Notes: generated by a model not told the origin, from the sequence alone. A stretch of 41,517 nucleotides of DNA from Stieleria sedimenti (GCF_025060895.1 NZ_JANZKV010000089.1:1-41517); one strand, 5' to 3'; positions 1 to 9,403 are shown, numbered from the stretch's first letter. Made by a program: numbers and translations.

Positions 1-66
1 GTGGGGCAAGCTTCCAGCTTGCCGTCTCGTTTCACTCGTCAAACGCAAGCTGGAAGCTTACGCCAC
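1..66. repeat. Dispersed REP-like palindrome, family GTGGCGTAAGCTTCCAGC
   Basis: The left arm reads GCAAGCTTCCAGCTTGC and the right arm reads GCAAGCTGGAAGCTTACGCC, so the element is an imperfect inverted repeat about 66 bp long. The same element recurs at 39876-39935 (full, both arms) and 31049-31073 (one arm). It lies upstream of the EF-hand gene and may be cut by the window edge. No coding role is seen. Confidence 0.75.
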
Positions 67-157
67 TCTCTTGGCGTTTTCCGTACGAGACTCCAGGCGG
101 GAAGCGGGGTTACAATGAAGCAGCCCGATAGCTCTCCAACGCCAAGTGAGGATCTCG

Positions 158-1063
158 ATGTTCCGATCCATGTCCATTCCCACACTGTCGATCGCTCTAT
201 TAGTCGGGGCCGGCCACTGCGTCGCCCAGGTGCCGGAGCCTGCGTCATCGCCAGAGGAAGCGACCGCCGCAACGTCTGTCGTGGATGCGGTGGAAAAGGA
301 CTATCGGGAGCTGATCTGTGCCCGAGCCGCCGATGCATCAGACCCCAATCAGGATCAGGCGATCGACCTGGCGCTGCGGCAACGCTATGTCGATGCCCGG
401 TTTGACGCGATCATCCGTCAGTCGATGCAAAACGCATCGCGCCCCGAGCGTTGGAACGTCGAAGAACTCTCGCGCGCCATCAAGCTGCTTCCCTTGTGCA
501 CGCTGCCATCACAGGAACAGGCCGAGCTTGTTTTTGAATGTTACCTTGAGTGTGAAGATTCTAAAACCGATTCCAGGTTGCAAAACCAGTTGAAGCAGGT
601 GCTGCGACGGCATCCCGATTCAACCAGTCGGCTGGTCAACGAGCGACTGCGACAAACGGATGATCCAAAAAGCGTGCTGCCGCTGGTGGACATTGTCGGA
701 TCATCCACCGAAGCCACGTTGCCACGGTTGATGGAACTCGCCAAGAGTGATGATCCCGAAGTCGCAGTCTGGGCGATGAATTGGATTCCAAGTTTGATGG
801 AACAGGTGCGCAAGTTGAATCAACAATCTCGCCAACTGGCCGAGCAAAAAAAGCTGGGCGTGGATGGCCTGGACTCCAAAATGGTGGCGTATGCCAAACG
901 AATCATCGGCCGCTACGACACCGATGGGGATCAAGAATTGACGCCGGCGGAATATGAGAAAATGCTGCAATCGCCCGCAGTCGCCGATGCCGACGAAAAC
1001 GGGCGGATCAGCATTGCCGAATACGCGGCGTGGCTGCAGGCCCGTTCCAGACGGCAGGAATAA
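158..1063 (+). CDS. Secreted EF-hand domain protein
   Basis: This is a predicted exported calcium-binding protein of about 301 residues. The N-terminus (MFRSMSIPTLSIALLVGAG, then a VAQ-type cleavage site) looks like a signal peptide. The middle is mainly helical with no family I recognise. The C-terminus has two EF-hand loops, one with DTDGDQELTPAEY and one with DADENGRISIAEY, each with Asp/Asn ligands at the usual positions. I chose the ATG at 158 because GAGG lies 6 nt upstream; an in-frame GTG at 146 is the alternative. The gene stands alone, with a palindromic repeat before it and a 204-bp repeat element after it. EF-hand proteins are abundant in planctomycetes, but the partner of this one cannot be inferred. 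Confidence 0.85.
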   Translation: MFRSMSIPTLSIALLVGAGHCVAQVPEPASSPEEATAATSVVDAVEKDYRELICARAADASDPNQDQAIDLALRQRYVDARFDAIIRQSMQNASRPERWNVEELSRAIKLLPLCTLPSQEQAELVFECYLECEDSKTDSRLQNQLKQVLRRHPDSTSRLVNERLRQTDDPKSVLPLVDIVGSSTEATLPRLMELAKSDDPEVAVWAMNWIPSLMEQVRKLNQQSRQLAEQKKLGVDGLDSKMVAYAKRIIGRYDTDGDQELTPAEYEKMLQSPAVADADENGRISIAEYAAWLQARSRRQE

Positions 1064-1085
1064 TGGGTTCGCCCATTAAGAGTTT

Positions 1086-1289
1086 GGCATCAAGTTAAGC
1101 GATCCGTTCATCAACGAAGTTGTAGTCACCCTCCCTCTGGGAGGGTCGCGGAGGAGTGTGCGCTCGGAGCGGGGAGGGTTGTTGCGACGCCAAAGTTGCT
1201 CGCAACGATGGAGCATCAATGTCGGAAGCCCTCCCCTCGCTGCGCTCGACCCTCCCGCACACGGGAGGGTGACTTCTTAACTTGATGCC
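1086..1289. repeat. 204-bp palindromic, MITE-like element
   Basis: The ends are a perfect 14-bp inverted repeat, GGCATCAAGTTAAG at 1086-1099 and CTTAACTTGATGCC at 1276-1289. A second inner pair follows, AGTCACCCTCCC near 1125 and GGGAGGGTGACT ending at 1274. The interior contains further complementary GC-rich blocks, so much of the element could fold on itself. Its inner hairpin, ACCCTCCCGCACACGGGAGG, recurs at 9446-9471. There is no open frame for a transposase, so any movement would need help from elsewhere. Confidence 0.7.
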
Positions 1290-1309
1290 TATGCCCCTCG
1301 CTGCGCTCG

Positions 1310-1337
1310 ACCCTCCTGCCAGGAGGGTTTCTTTATT
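1310..1337 (+). terminator. Possible terminator hairpin after EF-hand gene
   Basis: ACCCTCCT-GCC-AGGAGGGT forms an 8-bp stem with a 3-nt loop and is followed by TTCTTTATT. It lies downstream of the plus-strand EF-hand gene. It is also a piece of the dispersed repeat family, so its terminator role is uncertain. Confidence 0.4.
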
Positions 1338-1698
1338 GGTCCGGGCACCAACCCATTTTTTGACCGACCCATCTTTTGACCCTTTCTCTCCACGCCCTCT
1401 CGCACGCCATGCCCGCACATTTTGCTAGCAAACACCCGTGCTGAATGTTTCACGGAATTGCCCCCGCAGTGCGGGAAACTGGATTGGTGATTTTTTCGTC
1501 GTTTCGTTAAACTCGCAGCACCGCGCGGCCGACGGGCCTGGTTTGTTTCACAAATCGGGCTGTGGAACGGGGCGAACACGTTGTTCGTCTTCGCCGCGGT
1601 CACGGGATTGATGAGGGAGCATCAACGAAGGCTACGAGAGTCTTCCGCTCCATGGATCAATGAAGCGAACACGCTGCAAGCGTTAACGGAGGGAACCG

Positions 1699-2943
1699 AT
1701 GCCGGGCGAATCTTTTCGATTCATCCACGCCAGTGATTTTCACTTGGAAAGTCCACTCGGTGATTTGGATGAGCTGCCCCCGCCGCTGCGCGATCAGATG
1801 GCCACCGCGCCTCACGAAGCCGTCAAGGCCGTGTTTGACGCTGCGCTTTCCAACAACATTGATTTCGTCGTTTTATCCGGCGACCTGCTCAATCCCCAGG
1901 CCGCCGGGCCGTACGGAATGAACCTGCTGTTGGAGCAGTTCGAAAAACTGGCCGCTGCCAACACGCCGGTGTATTGGGCGGCCGGCAACGTCGATGATCC
2001 TCAAAAGTGGCCCGAAGCGGTGGTGATTCCGCCCAATGTGACGCTGTTTCCCAAGGACCGTGCGACCGACATCAATGTCGTTCGCGGCGGGCGGACGATC
2101 TGCCGTTTGATCGGCCGCGGCAGTGACGGCCGCGCCTCGCTGCACGTGCCGGGGTTTGAATGCGAAGCCGCTGAGGAATTCGCGATCGGAGTCGGCCACG
2201 GCGATGCATCGCTGGAGATGCTCGAGGAGGCTCGTTTCGATTTTTGGTGCCTCGGCGGTAAACACAATCGCCTGGAACTGGAATCCGATGGCGAAATCCG
2301 AGCGGTTTACAGCGGGTCTCCGCAGGGTCGATCGTTGAGCGAACCCGGTTCGCACGGGTTCTCCATCATCGACGTCGACGCCGAACGAAATGTTCGGGTC
2401 AGCGAAATGCCGGCCGACAAGTTCCGCTACTGCAACGTCCGCATGAGGGCCGACGAAATTGCCGCGGTCGGCAGCATCGAAAACTTGCTCGGCGAGCGGA
2501 TCGTGCGTTTGCAACACGAAGCCGGCGGCCGACACCTGATCATCGGCTGGGAGATCAACGCCGACAGCGGCGAGTCGTTGATCGAGATCGGCGACGGAGA
2601 GGCCTTGCTGGAGTGGGTGCGTCACGAATATGGACACGGGGCACCGGCCGCCTGGTCGACGTCTCTGCGAATCCGTCCGCCCCAACAGTACCCCAAGTCG
2701 TGGCACGAAGAAGACACGATTCTGGGTGACTACCTGCGGATCGCCGCCGAGCATCGCAAGCCCGAAAGCACGGCAACCAATTTGTTACCGATGACCGAAG
2801 AACATCCGGGACTGCCGGCAAGCACGACGACGCTGCTGGCCGAAATCCCACAGACGCGTCGAATCGAAACGTTGGATCAAGCGACGCTGTTGGGCGTCGA
2901 ACTGCTCCGTGGCGGTAAGCCAAACTGGGTGAACAAATCATGA
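1699..2943 (+). CDS. SbcD/YhaO-like DNA repair metallophosphoesterase
   Basis: This 414-residue protein resembles the calcineurin-like phosphoesterase subunit of SbcCD/Mre11-Rad50-type nucleases, closest in style to Bacillus YhaO. The N-terminal motif FIHASDFHLESPL carries the first metal ligands (D and H), followed by VVLSGDLLN and AAGNVDD, which match the GD and GN(H/D) motifs. GVGHGDAS and CLGGKHN would supply the later histidines. The C-terminal part is typical of the capping region. The ATG follows a clear GGAGGG. Its stop overlaps the start of the downstream ATPase gene (ATGA), so the two are translationally coupled and probably form one complex acting on DNA ends. Confidence 0.88.
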   Translation: MPGESFRFIHASDFHLESPLGDLDELPPPLRDQMATAPHEAVKAVFDAALSNNIDFVVLSGDLLNPQAAGPYGMNLLLEQFEKLAAANTPVYWAAGNVDDPQKWPEAVVIPPNVTLFPKDRATDINVVRGGRTICRLIGRGSDGRASLHVPGFECEAAEEFAIGVGHGDASLEMLEEARFDFWCLGGKHNRLELESDGEIRAVYSGSPQGRSLSEPGSHGFSIIDVDAERNVRVSEMPADKFRYCNVRMRADEIAAVGSIENLLGERIVRLQHEAGGRHLIIGWEINADSGESLIEIGDGEALLEWVRHEYGHGAPAAWSTSLRIRPPQQYPKSWHEEDTILGDYLRIAAEHRKPESTATNLLPMTEEHPGLPASTTTLLAEIPQTRRIETLDQATLLGVELLRGGKPNWVNKS

Positions 2944-5900
2944 AAGTCAAAGACCTGAATATCGATGGCTTCGGCGTTTGGACCGGGCTGAGCATCGATT
3001 CATTGCCGGACGGCATGACGTTGTTTTATGGGCCGAACGAGGCCGGCAAGACAACGGTGATGCAATTCCTACGGTCAATGCTGTACGGATTCACGTCCGA
3101 ACGTCGCGACAAGTATCTGCCGCCGATCTATGGCGGAACGCCCGGCGGAGCGATTCGTGTCACCGGCCCGGGCGGCGGCTATCAAATCCGACGCCATGCC
3201 AAAATGACTGACGAAAACGTGGTCGGCCAGCTGGCGGTCACCGGGCAAGACGGCCTGGCGCAAGGCCAGCACCGGTTGAGCATGCTGCTCGGTCAGATCG
3301 ACGAACCGATCTTCACCAATGTGTTCGCGATCGGCATGCGCGAATTACAAGAGCTCAATACGCTCGATGACACCGCCGCGGCGGACGAGTTGTACAAGCT
3401 TTCCAGCGGACTGGATCGAGTCTCGTTGGTCGACGTGATTCGATCGTTGCGCGACGGCCGCAAATCCCTGGTCGGTCATGCTTCCCAAAACGCCAAAGCC
3501 GATGCCGATAAACTGGAAGCCTTGCTTCGACGTCGAGAAGGCCTACGGGACGAAGTCCAGCGATTGACCGGCCAGAGTCGGCGTTGGAGCGAACTGGCCA
3601 GCTTGCGGCAATCCCAGCAAAAAGAAATCAACGATCTGGCGGCGCGGATCACGACCTGGGAACGCGAAGCGAGACACGTCGAAGCGGCGATCAGCGTTTT
3701 CGATCAATGGACCGATCGGACGCGCATCGCCGGTGAAATCGCGGCGATCGAAGCCGAGACGCATCTGCCGGACGAGGCACCGGGCCAACTGGTGCAAATC
3801 GAAGCGATGATCCAAGATCGTCGTGGCAAGTTGGAAGAAGTGAAGGCGAAACGCCGCTCGCTGCGCGAAAAAGCCGCGCAGCTGCCCGTCAGCGCGCGGA
3901 TGTTGGACCTGCAAGGCCGCATCGAAGCGGCGACCGAACAGGCGACGTGGGTCGAAGCCCTAGAAGAGCAACTCGAAAAGGTCGACACGCAAATCCTGAA
4001 AGCCCGCAATCAGCTGATCGCGGACGCCGAACAGCTGGGGCTCAGCGAGGAAGACCGCGACGCGCTGCTCAACGGCGACGCGTCGCAGATGCCCGATCTG
4101 TCACGCCAAACGCTGGCCGCCCTGGCCGGACCAGCCAAACGCGTCAAAGAGCAACTGTTCCTGCTCAAACAGGCCCGGGGCGAGGGGGTCGAACACAAGA
4201 AACGCATGGAGCACTTCGACGAAGAACTCGGCGAAGTCCTGCAACGCACGCGGGCCACGGATTTGCAGCAGGCGATCCGTCAGGAAAACGAGCACCTGGC
4301 TTCGCTTCGCCGTGCGCTGCAACTGGGCGAACACATTGAAAAACTGAAACGGCACTATCGATCGCTTGAAAACGAATCGGTCGACCTGTCGACCGCCGAG
4401 GTCTTGCCGATCGATAGTCTGCTGTTGATGGGGCTGCCCTTTGTCGTCGGCGGTTGCTGTTTGATCGTGGCGTTTTCCCATTTCTTGGGGATCAACTGGT
4501 TTTTGGCGGGTGAGCCAACGCCGACCGCCGGCATGGTCTGGATGCTGTTCGGGTTGATGTCCATCACGCTGTATTTCTTCAGCAAACAAAACAACCATCG
4601 CTCCACGGCCATCGACCGCGAAGATTGCGACCGTCAGATCGACATGCTGAGAAAGCAGATCCGAGAGCTGGAAGCCGAACAGGACGATGTCGAATCGGAG
4701 CTGCCCGGCAGCACCCAACCGATCGAATTCCGCGTCCGCCAGGCCGAACTGCTGCTCAACGATCTGGAAGCCAGCATGCCGTCCTACCACTCCCACGCCG
4801 CGGCCAAACAGGCCTATGAAACGTCGCGTGCCAAAGCGGTCAAAGCGGCCGACCAGTTGAAAGCCGCCCGCCGCGAGTGGTCCGCCACGCTTCGAAAACT
4901 CGGGCTCGCCGAATCGATGTCACCCCGCAGTGTCCGCAAGCTGAGCGAAGGATACGAAACACTGCAAGGCAGTCTGCGGCGGCTGGAAGAATTGCAGGAC
5001 GAAAAAGACCAACGACAGCGAGAACGCCAAGGCATCGCCAAACGGATCGAATCGCTGTATCTGGAATCGCTCGAGATCAGCGATCAGGATCAGCAGCGCG
5101 CCACGGGTGAACTGCCCGGCGGTGACAAGGGTTCCCAGGACGCCTCGGCCACCCGTACAGCCGACTCCGCGCCGCCCCCGGAACACTCGCTGCGGCGTGC
5201 CAGTCGCGTCGGGCCGCTGGAACAGTTGAACCACCTGCAAGAAGAGGTCCAGCGACAACGGCACTGGATCAAACGCCGTCGCGACCTCAAGGAACAGGAC
5301 GCGCAGCTTAAACGGCAGCACGCTGCCTATTCCCGGGCGATCGAACGCGGCGAACAACAACGCCGCGCCCTGTGGGCCAAGTGCGGCGTCGCGACGCCCG
5401 AACAGTTCTATCAAATGGTCGACAGCAAGGCCAGTTTGGCCCAATTGAAGGACCAACACGCCGCAGTCGATAAACAAATCCGGTCCATGGTCACCGGCAA
5501 CCTCTCCTATGACGCGGTGAAACAAGAAATCGAAGGCGTGACCCAAGCCGACCTGGAACGCAAATGGGAATCGTTGACCTCGCGAACCGCCGAAACACAA
5601 CAGCGAATCGCGACCCTGCAAACCCAGATCGGTGAGTGCGCCGCCGACATGAAACACCTGGCCGACGACAATCGCTTGATGGTCGCCCAACTGGAACTCG
5701 GCTGCATCCATCGCAAAATCCAGACGCTGGCGCAGCGCTGGCAAACACTCGCCACCGCAAGTTGTCTGGTCGAAGAGGTGTGCGGCAAATTTGAACGCGA
5801 ACGCCAACCCGAAACGTTACGAGAAGCGTCTTCGTTTTTGGGCCAATTGACCGACGGAAAATACACGCGGATTTGGACTCCGCTAGGCACGAACCAACTC

Positions 5901-6836
5901 AACATCGACGGCGCCGACGGCACCCCCATCTCGTTGGAAGTGCTCAGCCGGGGAACACGCGAGGCCGTCTTCATCGCGCTGCGATTATCGCTGGCGGCGG
6001 CCTACGCGCGACGCGGTGTGATGTTGCCACTGATCCTCGACGACGTGCTGGTCAACTTCGACGGCGATCGCGCCTTGCACGCCGCCGAGACGCTCAAAAC
6101 GTTCGCCGAACTCGGGCACCAGGTGATGATGTTCACCTGCCACGACCACATCGTGGACATTTTCCATTCGATCGATGTCGAAGTCCGCCAACTGCCGCCC
6201 CAAGGCGTCCCCGGCCGGGCCACGATCCTGATCCCGGAAGCGGACGAACAATACGACGACGAAGACTTTGACGACGAAGACGTTCCGCAGCAGGAGTATG
6301 ACGAGGCCGACGAGGAGTCGGCCGAAGAGGTCTATGCGGAGGCCGAAGAGCAGGAACAGGAACAGCCGGTCGCGGCTGAACCTGAGCCTGAACCCCAACC
6401 CGAGCCCAAACCCGTACCGGTTGCCAAACCCGAACCCGTCGTGGCGGTGGAACCGCCCACCGAACCTCAACCAGCAGCCAAACCCCAACCGGCGGCCAAA
6501 GTCGTCGAGAAACCCCGACCGCCCGTCGAACGCAAGCCCCAACCCGTGCTCAAGAAGGTTTACATCGAGGACGAGCCGGACGACTACGAAGAGGACGACA
6601 GCGAGATCGACGAACACCCGATCGCTCCATCACCCTCGATCGGTTGGGCTTGGTTTCAGCGGGAACCGGCCGACGGACGCATCAGCACCGAGGAGCGCGC
6701 CGCCGAAACGCTGCGCGCCGCCCACCGCGCCGTCAACGCCGAGCTGTTTGAAGGCGAAGCCGCTCAGGAGGACATTCCCGAGGAAGTCTGGAACCGCAAC
6801 GACGCCTGGTGGGACGGCAGCCGCGTGACCACTTAG
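2940..6836 (+). CDS. SbcC/YhaN-like coiled-coil ATPase with acidic Pro-rich tail
   Basis: This is a large (1298 aa) Rad50/SbcC-type ATPase. The Walker A motif GPNEAGKTT lies at residues 31-39. Long Gln/Glu/Arg-rich coiled-coil stretches follow. Two hydrophobic segments (about 494-515 and 527-548) sit between the coiled coils, as in Bacillus YhaN. The signature region LEVLSRGTREAVFIALRL and the Walker B stretch LPLILDDVLVNFDGDRA lie near 1000-1040. After about residue 1095 there is an extension rich in Asp/Glu and then in Pro-Glu/Pro-Lys repeats, ending in a short non-repetitive domain with many Trp. It overlaps the phosphoesterase gene by 4 bp. The membrane segments suggest that the complex is held at a membrane; that is inferred. 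The tail's function is unknown. Confidence 0.87.
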   Translation: MKVKDLNIDGFGVWTGLSIDSLPDGMTLFYGPNEAGKTTVMQFLRSMLYGFTSERRDKYLPPIYGGTPGGAIRVTGPGGGYQIRRHAKMTDENVVGQLAVTGQDGLAQGQHRLSMLLGQIDEPIFTNVFAIGMRELQELNTLDDTAAADELYKLSSGLDRVSLVDVIRSLRDGRKSLVGHASQNAKADADKLEALLRRREGLRDEVQRLTGQSRRWSELASLRQSQQKEINDLAARITTWEREARHVEAAISVFDQWTDRTRIAGEIAAIEAETHLPDEAPGQLVQIEAMIQDRRGKLEEVKAKRRSLREKAAQLPVSARMLDLQGRIEAATEQATWVEALEEQLEKVDTQILKARNQLIADAEQLGLSEEDRDALLNGDASQMPDLSRQTLAALAGPAKRVKEQLFLLKQARGEGVEHKKRMEHFDEELGEVLQRTRATDLQQAIRQENEHLASLRRALQLGEHIEKLKRHYRSLENESVDLSTAEVLPIDSLLLMGLPFVVGGCCLIVAFSHFLGINWFLAGEPTPTAGMVWMLFGLMSITLYFFSKQNNHRSTAIDREDCDRQIDMLRKQIRELEAEQDDVESELPGSTQPIEFRVRQAELLLNDLEASMPSYHSHAAAKQAYETSRAKAVKAADQLKAARREWSATLRKLGLAESMSPRSVRKLSEGYETLQGSLRRLEELQDEKDQRQRERQGIAKRIESLYLESLEISDQDQQRATGELPGGDKGSQDASATRTADSAPPPEHSLRRASRVGPLEQLNHLQEEVQRQRHWIKRRRDLKEQDAQLKRQHAAYSRAIERGEQQRRALWAKCGVATPEQFYQMVDSKASLAQLKDQHAAVDKQIRSMVTGNLSYDAVKQEIEGVTQADLERKWESLTSRTAETQQRIATLQTQIGECAADMKHLADDNRLMVAQLELGCIHRKIQTLAQRWQTLATASCLVEEVCGKFERERQPETLREASSFLGQLTDGKYTRIWTPLGTNQLNIDGADGTPISLEVLSRGTREAVFIALRLSLAAAYARRGVMLPLILDDVLVNFDGDRALHAAETLKTFAELGHQVMMFTCHDHIVDIFHSIDVEVRQLPPQGVPGRATILIPEADEQYDDEDFDDEDVPQQEYDEADEESAEEVYAEAEEQEQEQPVAAEPEPEPQPEPKPVPVAKPEPVVAVEPPTEPQPAAKPQPAAKVVEKPRPPVERKPQPVLKKVYIEDEPDDYEEDDSEIDEHPIAPSPSIGWAWFQREPADGRISTEERAAETLRAAHRAVNAELFEGEAAQEDIPEEVWNRNDAWWDGSRVTT

Positions 6837-7041
6837 GTCGGAGCATCACACCGATCGTTTGCAACGATCAATCGGATCGTCGCAATCATCCGGGGGAGGC
6901 CTCGGGTAAACAAAGCGGAGTTGTGGGACAAGAAGCCGGTCGGTGGCACCAGTCGCTGACCTAGGTTTTTCTATCCGACGGGGCCGGTCCGGTCGCCGAT
7001 CGGTCGATCCCACTTTCGTCTCCGCCTGCCCGCCGGTTTTG

Positions 7042-7563
7042 ATGCATCCCTCTCGACGTGGAATGACGTTCGTTGAACTGACTGTGGTCGTCACGATCAT
7101 GGGGCTGCTGGCCGTCCTCGGGGCGCCGCGTTTCGCCAGGGCACTGCACGCACGCAACGCGCGTCACGCGGCGATTCAGTTGGCCAGTTATGTCGACTAT
7201 GTTCGCAACACCGCGATCAATGAAGGCCGATCGACAACGCTTTCGGTCGATGCGACCGGCGACCGATTTTGGAGTCCCGATGTGGATTTTCCCGACCAGG
7301 TCGGAGTGCCGCTGTCGGTGCTGATCAAAGATCGGTTCGACGCCAGCTTGGAAATCAAGGCATCGTTCGATTCGGCGACCTCGGTGACGTTTGACCTGGA
7401 AGGCACACCCAACGTCGGTGGAACTCCACTCAGCAACGGTGTCATCACCATCGGCACGCGTGCGGTCGTTTACGAGATACGCATCGGTGGGGGGCCGGGA
7501 AGTGCAGCGATCACGGAGGTCGACGATCCGGACGAGGATGCGTTTTCGAACCCCGATGAGTAG
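7042..7563 (+). CDS. GspH/FimT-like pseudopilin
   Basis: This is a minor pseudopilin of the type II secretion/type IV pilus class. The N-terminus has a short basic leader MHPSRRG followed by MTFVELTVVVTIMGLLAVLG. That fits a prepilin peptidase site after the Gly, with Glu at +5 and one hydrophobic helix. The rest (about 170 residues in total) is a small globular domain with Asp-rich loops, as in GspH. I chose the ATG at 7042 because it gives a normal leader; the frame stays open to a GTG at 6943. The next gene overlaps its end by 8 bp, so it heads a four-gene operon. No major pilin, ATPase or prepilin peptidase gene is in the window. Confidence 0.8.
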   Translation: MHPSRRGMTFVELTVVVTIMGLLAVLGAPRFARALHARNARHAAIQLASYVDYVRNTAINEGRSTTLSVDATGDRFWSPDVDFPDQVGVPLSVLIKDRFDASLEIKASFDSATSVTFDLEGTPNVGGTPLSNGVITIGTRAVVYEIRIGGGPGSAAITEVDDPDEDAFSNPDE

Positions 7564-8761
7564 CGTACCGGTGAGTTACCAATCAAGTCAGTCGCAAGCG
7601 ATGCCGCGGATCAAACCGACGTCCGGCATGACGGAGCGTCGCATTCTGCGAGCGATTGCTCGGACCGTCGCGCGGCTGTGGAGCGTCTCCGGACCGAGCC
7701 GACCGGATCACGAACGGGGTGGATACACGCTGATCGAAATGATCGCTGCGATGGCGGCGGCAAGTCTATTGATGCTCGGCCTGGCGGCGTCGGTCGTGAT
7801 TTCGACTTCGCTGGTCGAGCCAAACGACGAAGACGGCCATCGGATCCGCGACCGCGTCATCGTGGACCGCCTGCAACACGACCTGCGCTACGCGACGAAC
7901 ATCGACAGCACCAGCGGCTATGGTATTTCTATCGAACGATCGGACTTGGCGAATCAGCCCCAATCGCTGCAATACGACGCGTACATCGACGGGTTGATGC
8001 GCAACGTCAGCGGGGGCACGAGCATCCAGCTCGATCCGCTGGCTCCCACGGTCAGTCACTACGTCGACGGGCACACCGCACCAACGTCCAACCCGGACGT
8101 GTGGCGCCCGCGGATTCGCGACGTTTCGACAGCCGTGACCAGCGGAAGCTCGACTTCGTCGTTGACGATCCAGATCCCCGACGCCGCGCGTCCTGGTGAT
8201 CTATTGCTGCTGGTCGTGTCGTCTCGAAACGCGTTCTTCGTCAACCCCTCACCGGGTGATTGGCAGTACTTGGACTTCGCCTTCAACACGGGGATTCTGC
8301 TGGAGGTGCACGGGCAATGGATGAACACGTCCACACCGGACAACTACTTGCTGAATTTCTTTTGGGACGGTGACGTGGTGGCGGCGGTGCTCGTCATCGA
8401 ACACGCCAACGGATCGTGGCCGTTCGGATGGTCCGGGTCCAGTTTCGGCACCTCCATCAACGGAAACACGTCGACCTATCCCCGCCCGCTCGAAAACACC
8501 GACACGATCGGTGAGCGGACGTTGAACTTGCAATTGATTGCTTCGACCGGCGCACCCTCACCCCAAACGTCCTTGGGCATCGCTTCGTTCAGCGAGTGTG
8601 TCAATGAAGTCGGTTCGCCGGGCACAAGCGGTGAGTGCACATTGGGCATCGCCTTTCGCACCGGACCGATGCCGCCCCTGATGACCTCGCCACGCGTGCT
8701 GCATCAGCAATCGGCCAACTGGACCACGATCGCGATCGAAGTGGAGGGAGAAAGTGAGTAG
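7556..8761 (+). CDS. GspJ/PilW-like pseudopilin with long C-terminal domain
   Basis: This predicted minor pseudopilin has about 401 residues. A type III signal is visible about 55 residues in: GPSRPDHERGG followed by YTLIEMIAAMAAASLLMLGL, with Glu at +5. The next hundred residues resemble the start of PilW/GspJ pilins. From about residue 185 there is a separate, beta-rich looking domain (for example RPGDLLLLVVSS, then alternating Trp/Gly/Thr segments) that is not part of a normal pilin and resembles structural or adhesive domains. The ATG at 7556 overlaps the upstream stop; ATGs at 7601 and 7628 would give a shorter leader. The next gene overlaps by 8 bp. Confidence 0.75.
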   Translation: MSSVPVSYQSSQSQAMPRIKPTSGMTERRILRAIARTVARLWSVSGPSRPDHERGGYTLIEMIAAMAAASLLMLGLAASVVISTSLVEPNDEDGHRIRDRVIVDRLQHDLRYATNIDSTSGYGISIERSDLANQPQSLQYDAYIDGLMRNVSGGTSIQLDPLAPTVSHYVDGHTAPTSNPDVWRPRIRDVSTAVTSGSSTSSLTIQIPDAARPGDLLLLVVSSRNAFFVNPSPGDWQYLDFAFNTGILLEVHGQWMNTSTPDNYLLNFFWDGDVVAAVLVIEHANGSWPFGWSGSSFGTSINGNTSTYPRPLENTDTIGERTLNLQLIASTGAPSPQTSLGIASFSECVNEVGSPGTSGECTLGIAFRTGPMPPLMTSPRVLHQQSANWTTIAIEVEGESE

Positions 8762-9401
8762 ACGACAAGCGGTAAACCACGAACGTCGCGACGCCCGTCG
8801 AATCGGTTTGTCGATGCTGGAAGTCATCATCTCGCTGACCCTGGTCGCGACGATCATGCTGGTTTCACTCAACGCGTCGGCCAACATGATGCGAAACCGA
8901 ATCGCCGCCGGGCAAGCCGTCCAAGGCCAGCTCTTGGCAGGCTATTTCCTCGATGAAATCTCGAGTCTGGATTTCCGCGAGGCATCTGACGATGCCGTGT
9001 TCGGCCCCGAACCCGGTGAGTCGGCTTCGGACCGATCCTCGTTTGATGACGTCGACGACTTCGCGGGGTTTCACCAAGACACACCGACGTTCCGAGATGG
9101 CGGCTCGATCCCTGAGTTTGATGGGTGGGAGGTCAACGTCAGCGTGATCCCGTTGAGCAGTTTCGGCAGCGGTTTCCAGATCGTCGCGGATGCGAACTCG
9201 CAGTTTCGCATGGTGGCCGTCAGCGTGACCGGTCCGGATGGATCACCGCAAACGTACCGGATGATCAAGTCGATCACCCCGTCGGACCGCCCGGCGACGG
9301 AATCCTTTGAACGGCTGCGACGCATCGAACTTCGATTCCCCGGCGATCGACGGCTGAACGTCGTCGTGCCGCTTCGCAACACACCAACGCCGATTTACTA
9401 G
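8754..9401 (+). CDS. GspI/PilV-like pseudopilin
   Basis: This 215-residue protein has a basic leader with several Arg residues, ending RRIG, then LSMLEVIISLTLVATIMLVS. The predicted cleavage is after the Gly, with Glu at +5 of the mature protein. The remainder is a soluble pilin-like domain with many Asp and Ser residues. The start is GTG at 8754, preceded by GGAGGGA at 8743-8749, and it overlaps the stop of the upstream gene. The following gene begins 2 nt after its stop. Small size and third position fit a GspI/PilV role, but the exact subtype is inferred. Confidence 0.75.
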   Translation: MSRRQAVNHERRDARRIGLSMLEVIISLTLVATIMLVSLNASANMMRNRIAAGQAVQGQLLAGYFLDEISSLDFREASDDAVFGPEPGESASDRSSFDDVDDFAGFHQDTPTFRDGGSIPEFDGWEVNVSVIPLSSFGSGFQIVADANSQFRMVAVSVTGPDGSPQTYRMIKSITPSDRPATESFERLRRIELRFPGDRRLNVVVPLRNTPTPIY

Positions 9402-9403
9402 CC

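Larger units (their letters stand above)
1064..1698. other. Non-coding interval, mostly repeat
   Basis: This 635-bp interval separates the EF-hand gene from the SbcD-like gene. It holds the 204-bp palindromic element (1086-1289), a partial copy of its inner sequence with a terminator-like hairpin (1290-1337), and about 360 bp in which I recognise nothing. Minus-strand open frames here run through the repeats and show no family features. A good ribosome binding site, GGAGGG, sits just before the ATG at 1699. Confidence 0.7.

Noticed and set aside
1289-1603. Minus-strand small frames at 1095-1418 and 1289-1603
   Set aside because: They read through the dispersed repeats and have no family features or start signals.
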